In this document: in pieces, positions 55,494 through 62,301 of the stretch | How positions within the stretch are numbered: position 1 is the stretch's first letter | How the letters are laid out: the number at the start of each line of letters is the position of its first letter | Assembly (NCBI GenBank): GCA_024226455.1 | Contig: JAAELR010000336.1 | Coordinates: 1 to 62,301, forward strand | Length of the DNA stretch: 62,301 bases | Reading direction: 5' to 3' | From: Paracoccaceae bacterium | Lineage (GTDB): Bacteria > Pseudomonadota > Alphaproteobacteria > Rhodobacterales > Rhodobacteraceae | Translations under genes and position numbers: made by a program | The notes under the pieces: generated by a model | Databases searched by the model: none | Told to the model about the DNA's origin: nothing | The model's input: the letters and a program-made list of their open reading frames with translations, nothing else

Positions 55494-57011
55494 ATGAGCA
55501 TCGAAATTCGCGTACCCACCTTGGGCGAAAGCGTCACCGAGGCCACCGTGGCCACATGGTTCAAGAAACCCGGCGACGCCGTGGCCGTCGATGAAATGCT
55601 TTGCGAGCTGGAAACCGACAAGGTGACGGTCGAGGTGCCCTCGCCCGCCGCCGGAACCCTCGGAGAGATCGTCGCCGCCGAAGGCGCCACCGTTGGCGTC
55701 GACGCGCTGCTGGCAACACTCGCCGAAAACGCCGGCGCCGCAGCCGCAGCCCAACCCCCGACCGCCGCGGCCAAACCCGCTGCCGCTGCTGCTGCGCCGC
55801 CACCGGCGCAGGAAGCCGCTTCGGTCGATGTCATGGTGCCGACGCTGGGCGAAAGCGTCACCGAGGCAACCGTGTCCACCTGGTTCAAGCAGCCCGGCGA
55901 CCCGGTGGCACAGGACGAAACGCTGTGCGAACTGGAAACCGACAAGGTCTCGGTCGAGGTCCCCGCCCCTGCCGCCGGCACCCTGGCGCAGATCCTCGCC
56001 CCCGAAGGCAGCACCGTCGCGGCCGGTGGCAAGCTGGGCGTCGTGGCCTCGGGCACCGGCGCCGCTGCCCCCGCCGCCGCGGCGGCGGGCAAGGATATCG
56101 AGAACGCCCCCTCGGCCAACAAGCTGATGGCCGAGAGGGGCATTGATCCGGCCACCGTCCAGGGCACCGGCAAGGATGGCCGCATCATGAAAGAGGATGT
56201 CCCCAAGGCAGGCTCGGCCCCGGCGCCTGCGGCGACCGTGCCCGCCCCGCCTGCCCAACAGCCAGTCCTCACCGCCGCCGCCCCACGCGCGCCGGTCCCC
56301 GCCGAGGACGCCGCCCGCGAAGAGCGGGTCAAGATGACCCGTCTGCGCCAGACCATCGCCCGGCGCCTGAAGGACAGCCAGAATACCGCCGCCATGCTGA
56401 CCACCTATAACGAGGTCGACATGACCGCGGTCATGGCCCTGCGCAGCGAATACAAGGACCTGTTCGAGAAAAAGCACGGCGTGCGCCTGGGCTTCATGTC
56501 GTTCTTCACCAAGGCCTGCTGTCACGCCCTGAAAGAGGTGCCAGAGGTCAACGCAGAGATCGACGGCACCGACATCGTCTACAAGCAGTTCGTCCATATG
56601 GGCGTCGCCGCCGGCACCCCCACCGGCCTTGTGGTGCCGGTAATCCGCGACGCCGATGCCATGTCGTTTGCCGCCATCGAAAAGGCCATCGCCGAAAAGG
56701 GCAAGCGCGCCCGCGACGGCAAGCTTTCCATGGCAGAAATGCAGGGCGGCACCTTCACCATCAGTAACGGCGGCGTCTATGGCTCGCTGATGTCCTCGCC
56801 GATCCTGAACCCGCCGCAGTCGGGCATTCTGGGCATGCACAAGATCCAACAGCGGCCCATGGTGGTCGACGGCCAGATCGTCGCCCGCCCGATGATGTAT
56901 CTGGCGCTGAGCTACGACCACCGCATAGTCGACGGCAAGGGCGCCGTGACGTTCCTGGTGCGCGTCAAGGAAGCGTTGGAAGACCCGCGGCGGTTGCTGA
57001 TGGATTTGTAG
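55494..57011 (+). CDS. sucB: 2-oxoglutarate dehydrogenase E2 (dihydrolipoyl succinyltransferase), two lipoyl domains
   Basis: A 505-residue acyltransferase with two N-terminal lipoyl domains: lipoyl-Lys in [17 protein letters not shown] (about Lys43) and [17 protein letters not shown] (about Lys151), each followed by Ala/Pro-rich linkers. Then a subunit-binding domain ([20 protein letters not shown]) and the catalytic domain with [40 protein letters not shown] and catalytic His in [17 protein letters not shown]. coli SucB has only one lipoyl domain; two are seen in several Rhodobacterales. The two domains are near-identical, a clear internal duplication. Confidence 0.97.
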   Translation: MSIEIRVPTLGESVTEATVATWFKKPGDAVAVDEMLCELETDKVTVEVPSPAAGTLGEIVAAEGATVGVDALLATLAENAGAAAAAQPPTAAAKPAAAAAAPPPAQEAASVDVMVPTLGESVTEATVSTWFKQPGDPVAQDETLCELETDKVSVEVPAPAAGTLAQILAPEGSTVAAGGKLGVVASGTGAAAPAAAAAGKDIENAPSANKLMAERGIDPATVQGTGKDGRIMKEDVPKAGSAPAPAATVPAPPAQQPVLTAAAPRAPVPAEDAAREERVKMTRLRQTIARRLKDSQNTAAMLTTYNEVDMTAVMALRSEYKDLFEKKHGVRLGFMSFFTKACCHALKEVPEVNAEIDGTDIVYKQFVHMGVAAGTPTGLVVPVIRDADAMSFAAIEKAIAEKGKRARDGKLSMAEMQGGTFTISNGGVYGSLMSSPILNPPQSGILGMHKIQQRPMVVDGQIVARPMMYLALSYDHRIVDGKGAVTFLVRVKEALEDPRRLLMDL

Positions 57012-57063
57012 GGCAAGGGGGCATTGGGAAAGATCGTTGGTCCCTTGATCGGAGTTTGTGGCA

Positions 57064-57462
57064 ATGAAGAACCGAATCCTGGTTATTGCTCCTGCAATCA
57101 TGGCGCTGGCTATCGGCATATATCTCTTGGACCATTGGCGCTCGGGCGTTGAAGCTCTCGGTTCGTTGCAGTTGGCCGCGCTCGGTTTCATGTTCCTGCT
57201 TTCTGCAATGTCCAAGTACGTCGCAACTCGGGTCCTGATTTTTCCAGACACCGTCAACAGGGGACTCGGACGCATCGCGCACTTGGCTTTTTTTATGCTC
57301 CCAATCCTGGTGGCGTTGAACATCAACGCCGGTTACCCGGATTCACCCGCGCACGTCCTTGAGACTGCCCTGCTAATCGCGTTTTTCTTCGCGGTTCTTG
57401 TGAGCCCCTACAACACAGTGATGTCGGGACTCATGCTCGCGCTTAGAGAGGACGCCCCATGA
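57064..57462 (+). CDS. Small membrane hypothetical between sucB and lpd
   Basis: A 132-residue protein with four hydrophobic segments (ILVIAPAIMALAIGIYLL; LQLAALGFMFLLSA; IAHLAFFMLPILVALNI; ALLIAFFFAVLVSPYN). I do not recognise a family. The ATG at 57064 has GGAG nine bases upstream. It has lower GC than sucB and is probably co-transcribed with the suc operon. The role is unknown; like the DUF805 gene it is a membrane protein set among soluble TCA enzymes. Confidence 0.6.
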   Translation: MKNRILVIAPAIMALAIGIYLLDHWRSGVEALGSLQLAALGFMFLLSAMSKYVATRVLIFPDTVNRGLGRIAHLAFFMLPILVALNINAGYPDSPAHVLETALLIAFFFAVLVSPYNTVMSGLMLALREDAP

Positions 57463-57517
57463 ACTCGAACCGACCCTGTCACTCATCAATTGTAGCGAAG
57501 GGAGCGCCAGTAGTCCG

Positions 57518-57736
57518 ATGGCCTATCTCGACCCCCAGACCCTGACCGGCGTCGGCTGCGGCAACTCTGCCGAGGTTACCTGGATCGTGGGCGAGGGCCC
57601 GAACTCAAAGCCCGGCGAGGGGCCGGCCTATATCTCGGCGCTGGACGACGGGCACTGGAGCGTCGAAACACAAGGCGCCGCCGTCACCATCCTGTGCCCC
57701 GATTGCAGCACCCGGGTGGCGGGGCGAGGCCCGTGA
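57518..57736 (+). CDS. Small hypothetical protein upstream of lpd
   Basis: A 72-residue protein with two Cys near the end (LCPDCSTRVAG), perhaps a zinc-binding or disulfide pair, and two Cys-poor halves. I recognise no family. No strong ribosome binding site lies before the ATG. It ends 10 bases before the phased CCGAC repeats that precede lpd. Confidence 0.45.
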   Translation: MAYLDPQTLTGVGCGNSAEVTWIVGEGPNSKPGEGPAYISALDDGHWSVETQGAAVTILCPDCSTRVAGRGP

Positions 57737-57745
57737 CCGAAACAT

Positions 57746-57789
57746 GCCCGACAATAGTCCGACGCAAGTCCGACAGTAATCCGACACCC
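57746..57789 (+). promoter_or_regulatory. Four phased 11-bp CCGAC repeats upstream of lpd
   Basis: GCCCGACAATA, GTCCGACGCAA, GTCCGACAGTA and ATCCGACACCC in direct tandem; CCGAC starts at 57748, 57759, 57770 and 57781, exactly 11 bases apart. The array ends 23 bases before the lpd ATG, so it would overlap the leader or promoter. The same core and period occur upstream of deoD (34146-34178). Confidence 0.65.
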
Positions 57790-57812
57790 GATTCCGCCCG
57801 AAAGGACCCCAA

Positions 57813-59201
57813 ATGTCAGCCTATGATGTCATCGTAATCGGCTCCGGCCCAGGCGGCTATGTCTGCGCCATCCGCTGCGCCCAACTGGGCCTGAAAACCG
57901 CCTGTGTCGAGGGCCGCGAAACCCTCGGCGGCACCTGCCTGAACGTGGGCTGCATCCCGTCGAAGGCACTGCTGCATGCCAGCCACAGCCTGCACGAGGC
58001 AGAGCACAATTTCGTGCGTATGGGGCTGAAGGGAAAGACGCCCTCGGTCGACTGGAAGCAGATGCTTGCCTATAAGAACGACGTCATCGACCAGAACACC
58101 AAGGGCATAGAATTCCTGTTTAAAAAGAACAAGATAGACTGGCTGAAAGGCTGGGGCTCGATCCCGGAACCCGGCAAGGTCAAGGTCGGTGACGAGACCC
58201 ACGAGGCCAAGGCGATCATCATCGCCACCGGGTCTGACAGCACCTCGATCCCCGGCGTCGAGGTGGACGAGAAGATGGTGGTTTCCTCTACCGGCGCGCT
58301 GGAACTGGCCAAGCCGCCGAAGAAGCTGGTGGTGATCGGCGCCGGCGTCATCGGGCTGGAGCTTGGCTCTGTCTACAAGCGGCTGGGCGCGGAGGTGACG
58401 GTGGTGGAATTTCTTGATCACATCACCCCCGGCATGGACGCGGGCACCGCCAAGGCCTTTCAGAGAACCCTGAAAAAACAGGGGCTTACCTTTATTCTTG
58501 GCGCCGCAGTGCAGAAGGTAGAGACGACAAGGACCAAGGCCAAGGTCACCTACAAGCTGCGCAAGACCGACGAGGAGGCCACGCTGGACGCCGACACGGT
58601 TCTGGTCGCCACCGGCCGCGCGCCCTTTACCGACGGGCTGGGGCTGGAGGCGCTGGGTGTGACCATGTCGGACCGTGGCATGGTTCAGACCGACGGGCAT
58701 TATGCCACCAATATCAAGGGGATATACGCCATTGGCGATTGCATCGACGGGCCGATGCTGGCGCATAAGGCAGAGGATGAGGGCATGGCCGTGGCAGAGA
58801 TTCTCGCCGGAAAGGCGGGCCATGTGAATTATGGCGTGATCCCCGGCGTGATCTATACCCACCCCGAGGTCGCCAGTGTTGGCGCCACCGAGGAAGTGCT
58901 GAAAGATCAAGGGCGTAGCTATAAGGTCGGCAAGTTCAGCTTCATGGGCAACGGCCGGGCCAAGGCGAATTTCGCCGGCGACGGGGTGGTCAAGATCCTC
59001 GCCGATGCCGAAACCGACCGCATCCTTGGTTGCCACATCATCGGCCCGGCGGCCGGAGAGCTGATCCACGAGATCTGCGTCGCCATGGAGTTTGGTGCCG
59101 CGGCGGAAGACATCGCCCGCACCTGCCACGCGCATCCGACCTATTCCGAAGCGGTGCGCGAGGCGGCACTGGCCTGTGGCGACGGTCCGATCCATAGCTA
59201 A
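57813..59201 (+). CDS. lpd: Dihydrolipoyl dehydrogenase (E3)
   Basis: A 462-residue FAD-dependent disulfide reductase. FAD-binding [20 protein letters not shown], redox-active disulfide in [17 protein letters not shown] (Cys42/Cys47), NAD site [23 protein letters not shown] second site [20 protein letters not shown], and the C-terminal dimer-interface His-Glu pair in HAHPTYSE. It reoxidises the lipoyl groups of the 2-oxoglutarate and related dehydrogenase complexes. Last core gene of the suc cluster; its own phased-repeat region may give separate control. Confidence 0.98.
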   Translation: MSAYDVIVIGSGPGGYVCAIRCAQLGLKTACVEGRETLGGTCLNVGCIPSKALLHASHSLHEAEHNFVRMGLKGKTPSVDWKQMLAYKNDVIDQNTKGIEFLFKKNKIDWLKGWGSIPEPGKVKVGDETHEAKAIIIATGSDSTSIPGVEVDEKMVVSSTGALELAKPPKKLVVIGAGVIGLELGSVYKRLGAEVTVVEFLDHITPGMDAGTAKAFQRTLKKQGLTFILGAAVQKVETTRTKAKVTYKLRKTDEEATLDADTVLVATGRAPFTDGLGLEALGVTMSDRGMVQTDGHYATNIKGIYAIGDCIDGPMLAHKAEDEGMAVAEILAGKAGHVNYGVIPGVIYTHPEVASVGATEEVLKDQGRSYKVGKFSFMGNGRAKANFAGDGVVKILADAETDRILGCHIIGPAAGELIHEICVAMEFGAAAEDIARTCHAHPTYSEAVREAALACGDGPIHS

Positions 59202-59210
59202 GGGATTGAA

Positions 59211-59894
59211 ATGAAACAGGTTGCCGAGGGGCTCTGGACGCAGAACGGCGACCGGATACGGTTTTTTGGCATCCCGTTCGACACCCGCGCCACAATCGTG
59301 CGATTGCCCGGCGGCGGGCTCTGGCTGCACTCTCCGGTTCGGCCCAGCCCTGACCGTCTGGCGGCGGTTCAGGCGCGGGGCCCGATCGCCCATATCGTCG
59401 CGCCGAACCGCATTCACGGCGCCTATACGACCGACTGGGCCCGGGCGGCCGAGCAGGCGCAGGTCTGGGTCTCGCCGAAATTCCCCGACCGGCACCCCGA
59501 TATCCGGTTCGATCACCTGCTGGGAAACGCTGCACCTGCGGAGTGGGCGAACATGCTGGACCAGTGTGTTTTTGCCGGCCACGCATATCTCGACGAGGTG
59601 GTGTTCCTGCACCGTCCCTCGGGCACCCTGATCGTGACGGATATCTACCAGCGCCACGACCCGGCGCGCGAGCCCGGGTTCTGGCGGGTATTCAAGGGGC
59701 TCGCCGGGATGATGGCGCCCAAGGGCGCCATGCCGCCGGACATGCGGCTGGCCTTCACCGACCGCGCCGCCGCCCGCGCCGCCCGCGACCGGATCCTGGC
59801 GTGGGAGTTCGACCGCATCCTGCTGCCGCACAGCGTTCCGGTCGAGACCGGCGGCAAAGAGACCCTGACAAGGGCGCTGAAATGGCTCGGTTGA
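59211..59894 (+). CDS. DUF4336 protein
   Basis: A 227-residue protein of the DUF4336 family, with a metallo-beta-lactamase-like fold. It starts MKQVAEGLWTQNGDRIRFFG and contains PFDTRATIVRLPGGGLWLHS, HIVAPNRIHGAYTTDWARAA, and a late SGTLIVTDIYQ with few metal-ligand His residues, so enzyme activity is uncertain. It lies nine bases after lpd and may be part of the operon. The stop is 12 bases before the second composite palindromic element. Confidence 0.8.
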   Translation: MKQVAEGLWTQNGDRIRFFGIPFDTRATIVRLPGGGLWLHSPVRPSPDRLAAVQARGPIAHIVAPNRIHGAYTTDWARAAEQAQVWVSPKFPDRHPDIRFDHLLGNAAPAEWANMLDQCVFAGHAYLDEVVFLHRPSGTLIVTDIYQRHDPAREPGFWRVFKGLAGMMAPKGAMPPDMRLAFTDRAAARAARDRILAWEFDRILLPHSVPVETGGKETLTRALKWLG

Positions 59895-59906
59895 ACCAAG
59901 TTATGT

Positions 59907-59960
59907 TAGCGCTATCTGGTTATATTTCCGATAGTTACACTCATGTCCCCATGGGGACAT
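59907..59960 (+). repeat. Composite palindromic element, copy 2
   Basis: TAGCGCTA (59907-59914), 28 bases with GGTTATATTTCCGATAGTTA, then ATGTCCCCATGGGGACAT (59943-59960). Spacing equals that of the copy at 11409-11462. It fills the 72-base gap between two convergent genes (DUF4336 and GntR). Confidence 0.8.
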
Positions 59961-59966
59961 CCCGGT

Positions 59967-60617
59967 CTAGCTGACAAGCATCCGCAAACCTTGTGTCACA
60001 TCCGTCCTCACTGCCAGCCGCAGCCCCGGCTCGTCCCCGGCCCGCAGAGCAGCCACGATCTGCCGGTGATGCTGCGGCATCTCGGTACGGCTTACCCGGC
60101 TATACAGCCTGCGCATCGTCGGGCCCAGCTGCAGCCAGACGGTTTCTGCCATCGCCAGCATCGCCGGCGCCTGGGCCCGCAGATAGAGCGTGCGGTGAAA
60201 ATCCAGATTGGCTCGGATATAGCCCACCGCATCCTGTTTCACGACCGCCTCGCTGACCCCGGAATTGATCGCCTGCAACCGCTCGATCAGCGCCAAATGG
60301 GCCCGCGGCAAGGCCCGGCTGGCCAGCTCTGGCTCCAGCAGCGCCCGGATCGCGGCCAGTTCCTCGATCCGGTCATTGCTCAGCTCGGGCGTCGAAACCC
60401 GGCCCGAGGTCGACAGCGTCAGCGCACGCTCTGCCACCAGCCGCCGCACCGCCTCGCGCGCAGGAGTCATCGACACCCCGAACCGCTTGCCGATGCCGCG
60501 CAGAGTCAGCGCCTCACCCGGCGGCAACTCGCCATACATGATCCGGCTGCGCAGGGTCCGGTAGACCCGGTCATGGGCGGAAATGGCGGCATCGCTGGGG
60601 CGGGGCTGGATCAACAT
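59967..60617 (-). CDS. GntR-family transcriptional regulator (FCD domain)
   Basis: A 216-residue regulator. The N-terminal winged helix contains VYRTLRSRIMYGELPPGEAL, TLRGIGKRFGVSMTPAREAV, RRLVAERALTLS; the C-terminal FCD ligand domain has ELAAIRALLEPELASRALPR, and the Asp/His residues FHRTLYLRAQAPAML and HHRQIVAALRAGDEPGLRLA typical of metal-dependent FadR/FCD effectors. The start at 60617 gives the standard length. The effector is unknown. Its gene converges with the DUF4336 gene. Regulators of this type often bind palindromes near their own gene; the adjacent composite palindrome lies at its 3' end, not the promoter. Confidence 0.92.
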   Translation of the reverse strand: MLIQPRPSDAAISAHDRVYRTLRSRIMYGELPPGEALTLRGIGKRFGVSMTPAREAVRRLVAERALTLSTSGRVSTPELSNDRIEELAAIRALLEPELASRALPRAHLALIERLQAINSGVSEAVVKQDAVGYIRANLDFHRTLYLRAQAPAMLAMAETVWLQLGPTMRRLYSRVSRTEMPQHHRQIVAALRAGDEPGLRLAVRTDVTQGLRMLVS

Positions 60618-60648
60618 ATGCCCAGCTTCACCGACTGGGAGGCCCCGG

Positions 60649-61341
60649 TCAATCACCGAAACGGTATCGGTGCAATACCTGCCCGTTGACCCGCAACCAC
60701 TTGCGCGGCGCCCGAAGGCCCGGGCAGATGCGCTCGACAACTGCCCAGTAGGCGGGACTGTGGTTCAACTCTACCAGATGCGCCACCTCATGCGCCGCCA
60801 CGTATTCCAGCACATCCCGAGGCGCCATCACCAGCCGCCACGAGAACATCAGATCGCCCCGCGCCGAGCACGACCCCCAGCGCGACCGCGTGTCCCGCAG
60901 GGTGACCCGACCGTGCCCGCGGCCCAGCAACCCGCTGTAGCGCTGGCAGGCGGCGACTAGATCATGGCGGGCTTCAAGCTTCAGGAACGCCTTTATCCTT
61001 GCCGCCGCCATGGCCTGATCGGGCGGCACCAGCAAACTGTCGCCCGCGAGTTCCGCCTTGCGGACGCGCCCCCCGGCAATCGGCGTTTCCACGCCCCGCA
61101 GCAAGACCGAGCTACCTATGCGGATATCGGACGTCTCCTCTCGGGATGCCAGATGCTTGCGGATCCAGCCGTTCTTTTCCTCGGCGAAGGCCAGCGCCTC
61201 ATCGACCGTCATGCCGGTCGGCATCGACAGGGTCACGCGCCCATCAAGCCCCGAGACACGCAGCAACACCCGCCGCGCCCGAGCCGAACGCCGAAACGTG
61301 ATTTCTACCGGTGGATTGCCCGAAAGAAGCGCCCGTTCCAT
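60649..61341 (-). CDS. YgjP-like zinc metallopeptidase (DUF45, M48 type)
   Basis: A 230-residue protein with the YgjP/DUF45 pattern: a beta-rich N-terminal half (RRVLLRVSGLDGRVTLSMPT), TLRDTRSRWGSCSARGDLMF, SWRLVMAPRDVLEYVAAHEV and AHLVELNHSPAYWAVVERI. The HEVAH (HEXXH) motif with ELNHS supplies three metal ligands. The family is predicted to be a peptidase but its substrate is not known. It is 31 bases upstream of the GntR gene on the same strand. Confidence 0.9.
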   Translation of the reverse strand: MERALLSGNPPVEITFRRSARARRVLLRVSGLDGRVTLSMPTGMTVDEALAFAEEKNGWIRKHLASREETSDIRIGSSVLLRGVETPIAGGRVRKAELAGDSLLVPPDQAMAAARIKAFLKLEARHDLVAACQRYSGLLGRGHGRVTLRDTRSRWGSCSARGDLMFSWRLVMAPRDVLEYVAAHEVAHLVELNHSPAYWAVVERICPGLRAPRKWLRVNGQVLHRYRFGD

Positions 61342-61511
61342 AGCCCGCCATCCTGCCCGCTGCAGCGCCAGTTTACGTCAGGCAGGCCGACCTGTGCCAG
61401 CATTTAATCCAATCACCGCCAAAAGCCGCAAAAGCCTTTGACAGCACCATGGCGTTGTGGCACGGCACGCATCTTGATGTGAATAGCTCAGACGACCGAA
61501 AGGGAATGCCC

Positions 61512-61850
61512 ATGCCCAAGGTAGAATGGGGTACCAAACGCCTGTGCCCGACGACCGGGAAGCGATTTTATGACCTGAACCGCACTCCGGTTGTCAGCCC
61601 CTATACCGGCGACACCGTGAACCTCAACACCGGCAGCAAATCTCACGTCGCGATCGCGGAGAAGCCCAAGGAAGAGGCCGAAGAGGACCTCAAGCTTACC
61701 GACGACGCTGACGAGGTTATCGAAGAGAGCAGCGACGCGGACGTGGATATCGAGGACGACCTGCTTGAAGATGACGACGACGACGACGACAACGACAACG
61801 TTTCTCTGGACGAAATCGCCGATGTCGCCACGGAAGAGGACGACACCTAG
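61512..61850 (+). CDS. FYDLN-acid (TIGR02300) family protein
   Basis: A 112-residue protein that begins MPKVEWGTKRLCPTTGKRFY and continues DLNRTPVVSPYTGDTV, the conserved FYDLN domain with two Cys-like positions, then a long acidic tail with a run of Asp (about residues 80-98) encoded by GAC repeats. Function unknown. The ATG at 61512 (second of two ATGs six bases apart) fits AAGGGA best. In many relatives a tRNA gene follows; here an element-rich region follows instead. Confidence 0.9.
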   Translation: MPKVEWGTKRLCPTTGKRFYDLNRTPVVSPYTGDTVNLNTGSKSHVAIAEKPKEEAEEDLKLTDDADEVIEESSDADVDIEDDLLEDDDDDDDNDNVSLDEIADVATEEDDT

Positions 61851-61901
61851 ACCAAATACCCGCCGGAGATGGGGCGGACCCGTCTCTCAGTATGCGGGAC
61901 G

Positions 61902-61917
61902 CCCCCCCCGGGGGGGC
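61902..61917. repeat. Homopolymer C/G palindrome
   Basis: GC(8)G(7)C: eight C followed by seven G, a perfect self-complementary hairpin foot in a region of lower coding density, downstream of the FYDLN gene. The sequence read through it could be error-prone. It may also act as a terminator-like hairpin, but no T run follows. Confidence 0.6.
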
Positions 61918-61986
61918 ATGAGGGCTCGAAGAGTTTGAGGCTGACCGCTCTCATGTTCGCCACTTCAATGCACGCGCACTTTAGTC

Positions 61987-62094
61987 AAGCGACTGAATAT
62001 TGGGTATATTCGGGCATGACCTACCCTATCTCGTTTCGTCGTCATGCTCTTGCGGTCAGAGAGAGCGAGGGGCTGACGTTTTCGCAGGCAGCCA
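61987..62094 (+). repeat. Direct repeat, copy 2 (IS630-like 5' end)
   Basis: Same-orientation partner of 3544-3651, offset 58,443 bases, with about nine mismatches by eye. It includes upstream sequence and the first 26 codons of an IS630-type frame. Confidence 0.85.
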
Positions 62095-62163
62095 CCCGGT
62101 TTTCCGTTGGCATCGCCAGTCTCGTGCGTTGGAGCAAGGAGATCGAACCCAGGCCCTACCGTA
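62017..62163 (+). pseudogene. IS630-type transposase, interrupted 5' part
   Basis: About 49 codons: MTYPISFRRHALAVRESEGL, then TFSQAATRFSVGIASLVRWS and KEIEPRPYR. This is the helix-turn-helix domain of an IS630-family transposase. The frame stays open to 62225 but the residues after about 49 (rich in Pro, Gly, Phe) no longer resemble the family, and the sequence there begins GTAATTACTCACCCCC. Either the element is broken by another insertion or it has been truncated. The catalytic domain is not present. Confidence 0.75.
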
Positions 62164-62192
62164 ATTACTCACCCCCCCTTTGTGGTTTTGGG

Positions 62193-62301
62193 TCAGGCCA
62201 GGGTGGTTTTGATGGTTTCCCATGAGGATTGGCCGCGTAGCTTGGCGGTGTCGGCGACGGATCTCACGGCGCAGTCGCCCTGGGCGGCCCACATGGATCG
62301 G
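62193..62301 (-). CDS. C-terminal end of an ORF entering from the right edge
   Basis: Last 35 or so residues of a minus-strand frame, ending AKLRGQSSWETIKTTLA with the stop at 62193. It has the look of a transposase C-terminus and abuts the broken IS630 frame, as expected if it belongs to a second inserted element whose end is near 62160. The family cannot be named from so little sequence. Confidence 0.4.
   Translation of the reverse strand, partial: RSMWAAQGDCAVRSVADTAKLRGQSSWETIKTTLA

Noticed and set aside
55218-57326. Antisense open frame of about 700 codons across sucB and the end of sucA
   Set aside because: Both plus-strand genes are unmistakable and the antisense product is Gly/Ala-rich low-complexity sequence.
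57816-59831. Antisense open frame of about 670 codons opposite lpd
   Set aside because: lpd has all catalytic motifs in frame; the antisense translation shows no domain.
61851-61986. tRNA gene after the FYDLN-acid gene
   Set aside because: Such a tRNA is common next to this gene in relatives, but no T-arm (GGTTCRA) or cloverleaf pairing can be made from the sequence here.

Overview
The window is GC-rich, densely packed alphaproteobacterial chromosome. The gene set points to the Rhodobacterales (Roseobacter group): a mdh/sucCDAB/lpd TCA cluster with a two-lipoyl SucB, sdhCDAB, ethylmalonyl-CoA pathway genes, a LuxI/LuxR pair beside crotonyl-CoA carboxylase/reductase, and several Rhodobacterales-type conserved hypotheticals (DUF1194, DUF4344, DUF1737, NnrU, FYDLN-acid protein). 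The genus cannot be fixed from the sequence alone.

Layout. 1-3.8 kb: the start of a metallophosphoesterase running off the left edge, a molybdopterin oxidoreductase, then a scar holding the 3' end of a phage large-terminase gene and a fragment of an IS630-type transposase. 3.8-11.2 kb: two unrelated ABC export systems (a YadG/YadH type and an ATPase/FtsX-permease/HlyD-adaptor type) plus two hypotheticals. 11.4-22.6 kb: a type II secretion operon, read right to left as gspG-H-I-J-K-L-M-N-C-D-E-F; no prepilin peptidase (gspO) lies here. 22.7-26.7 kb: a short-chain dehydrogenase, a RecD-like helicase, luxI, luxR and a small ORF. 26.9-34 kb: ccr, marC, an acyltransferase, a GNAT enzyme and ethylmalonyl-CoA mutase, then a REP/RAYT module. 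34.2-40.7 kb: deoD, a DUF1989 protein, and sdhCDAB with an O-antigen-ligase-like gene between sdhA and sdhB. 40.9-45.2 kb: an operon with a CitE/Mcl-type enzyme, nnrU, DUF1737, mesaconyl-CoA hydratase and two secreted DUF proteins. 45.5-59.9 kb: mdh and sucC-x-sucD-x-sucA-sucB-x-x-lpd, with uncharacterised genes (x) at the junctions. 59.9-62.3 kb: a GntR regulator, a YgjP-like peptidase, a FYDLN-acid protein, and a second IS630 fragment cut by another element at the right edge.

How the genes fit together. ccr, ecm, mch and the Mcl-type lyase/thioesterase cover several steps of acetyl-CoA assimilation through ethylmalonyl-CoA, whose products feed the TCA enzymes encoded nearby. luxI/luxR next to ccr suggests a link between cell density and carbon assimilation.

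The most interesting signals are non-coding. (i) A paired GTGATCAC operator with the same 21-bp centre spacing lies about 135-170 bp upstream of both sdhC and sucC. (ii) Helically phased 11-bp CCGAC repeats lie upstream of deoD (three units) and lpd (four units). (iii) A composite element, TAGCGCTA - 28 nt - ATGTCCCCATGGGGACAT, occurs twice, 48 kb apart, at gene 3' ends. (iv) REP hairpins flank a REP-associated tyrosine transposase, and their GTAG foot supplies the stop codons of both neighbouring genes. All calls are from reading the sequence; no database search was run.
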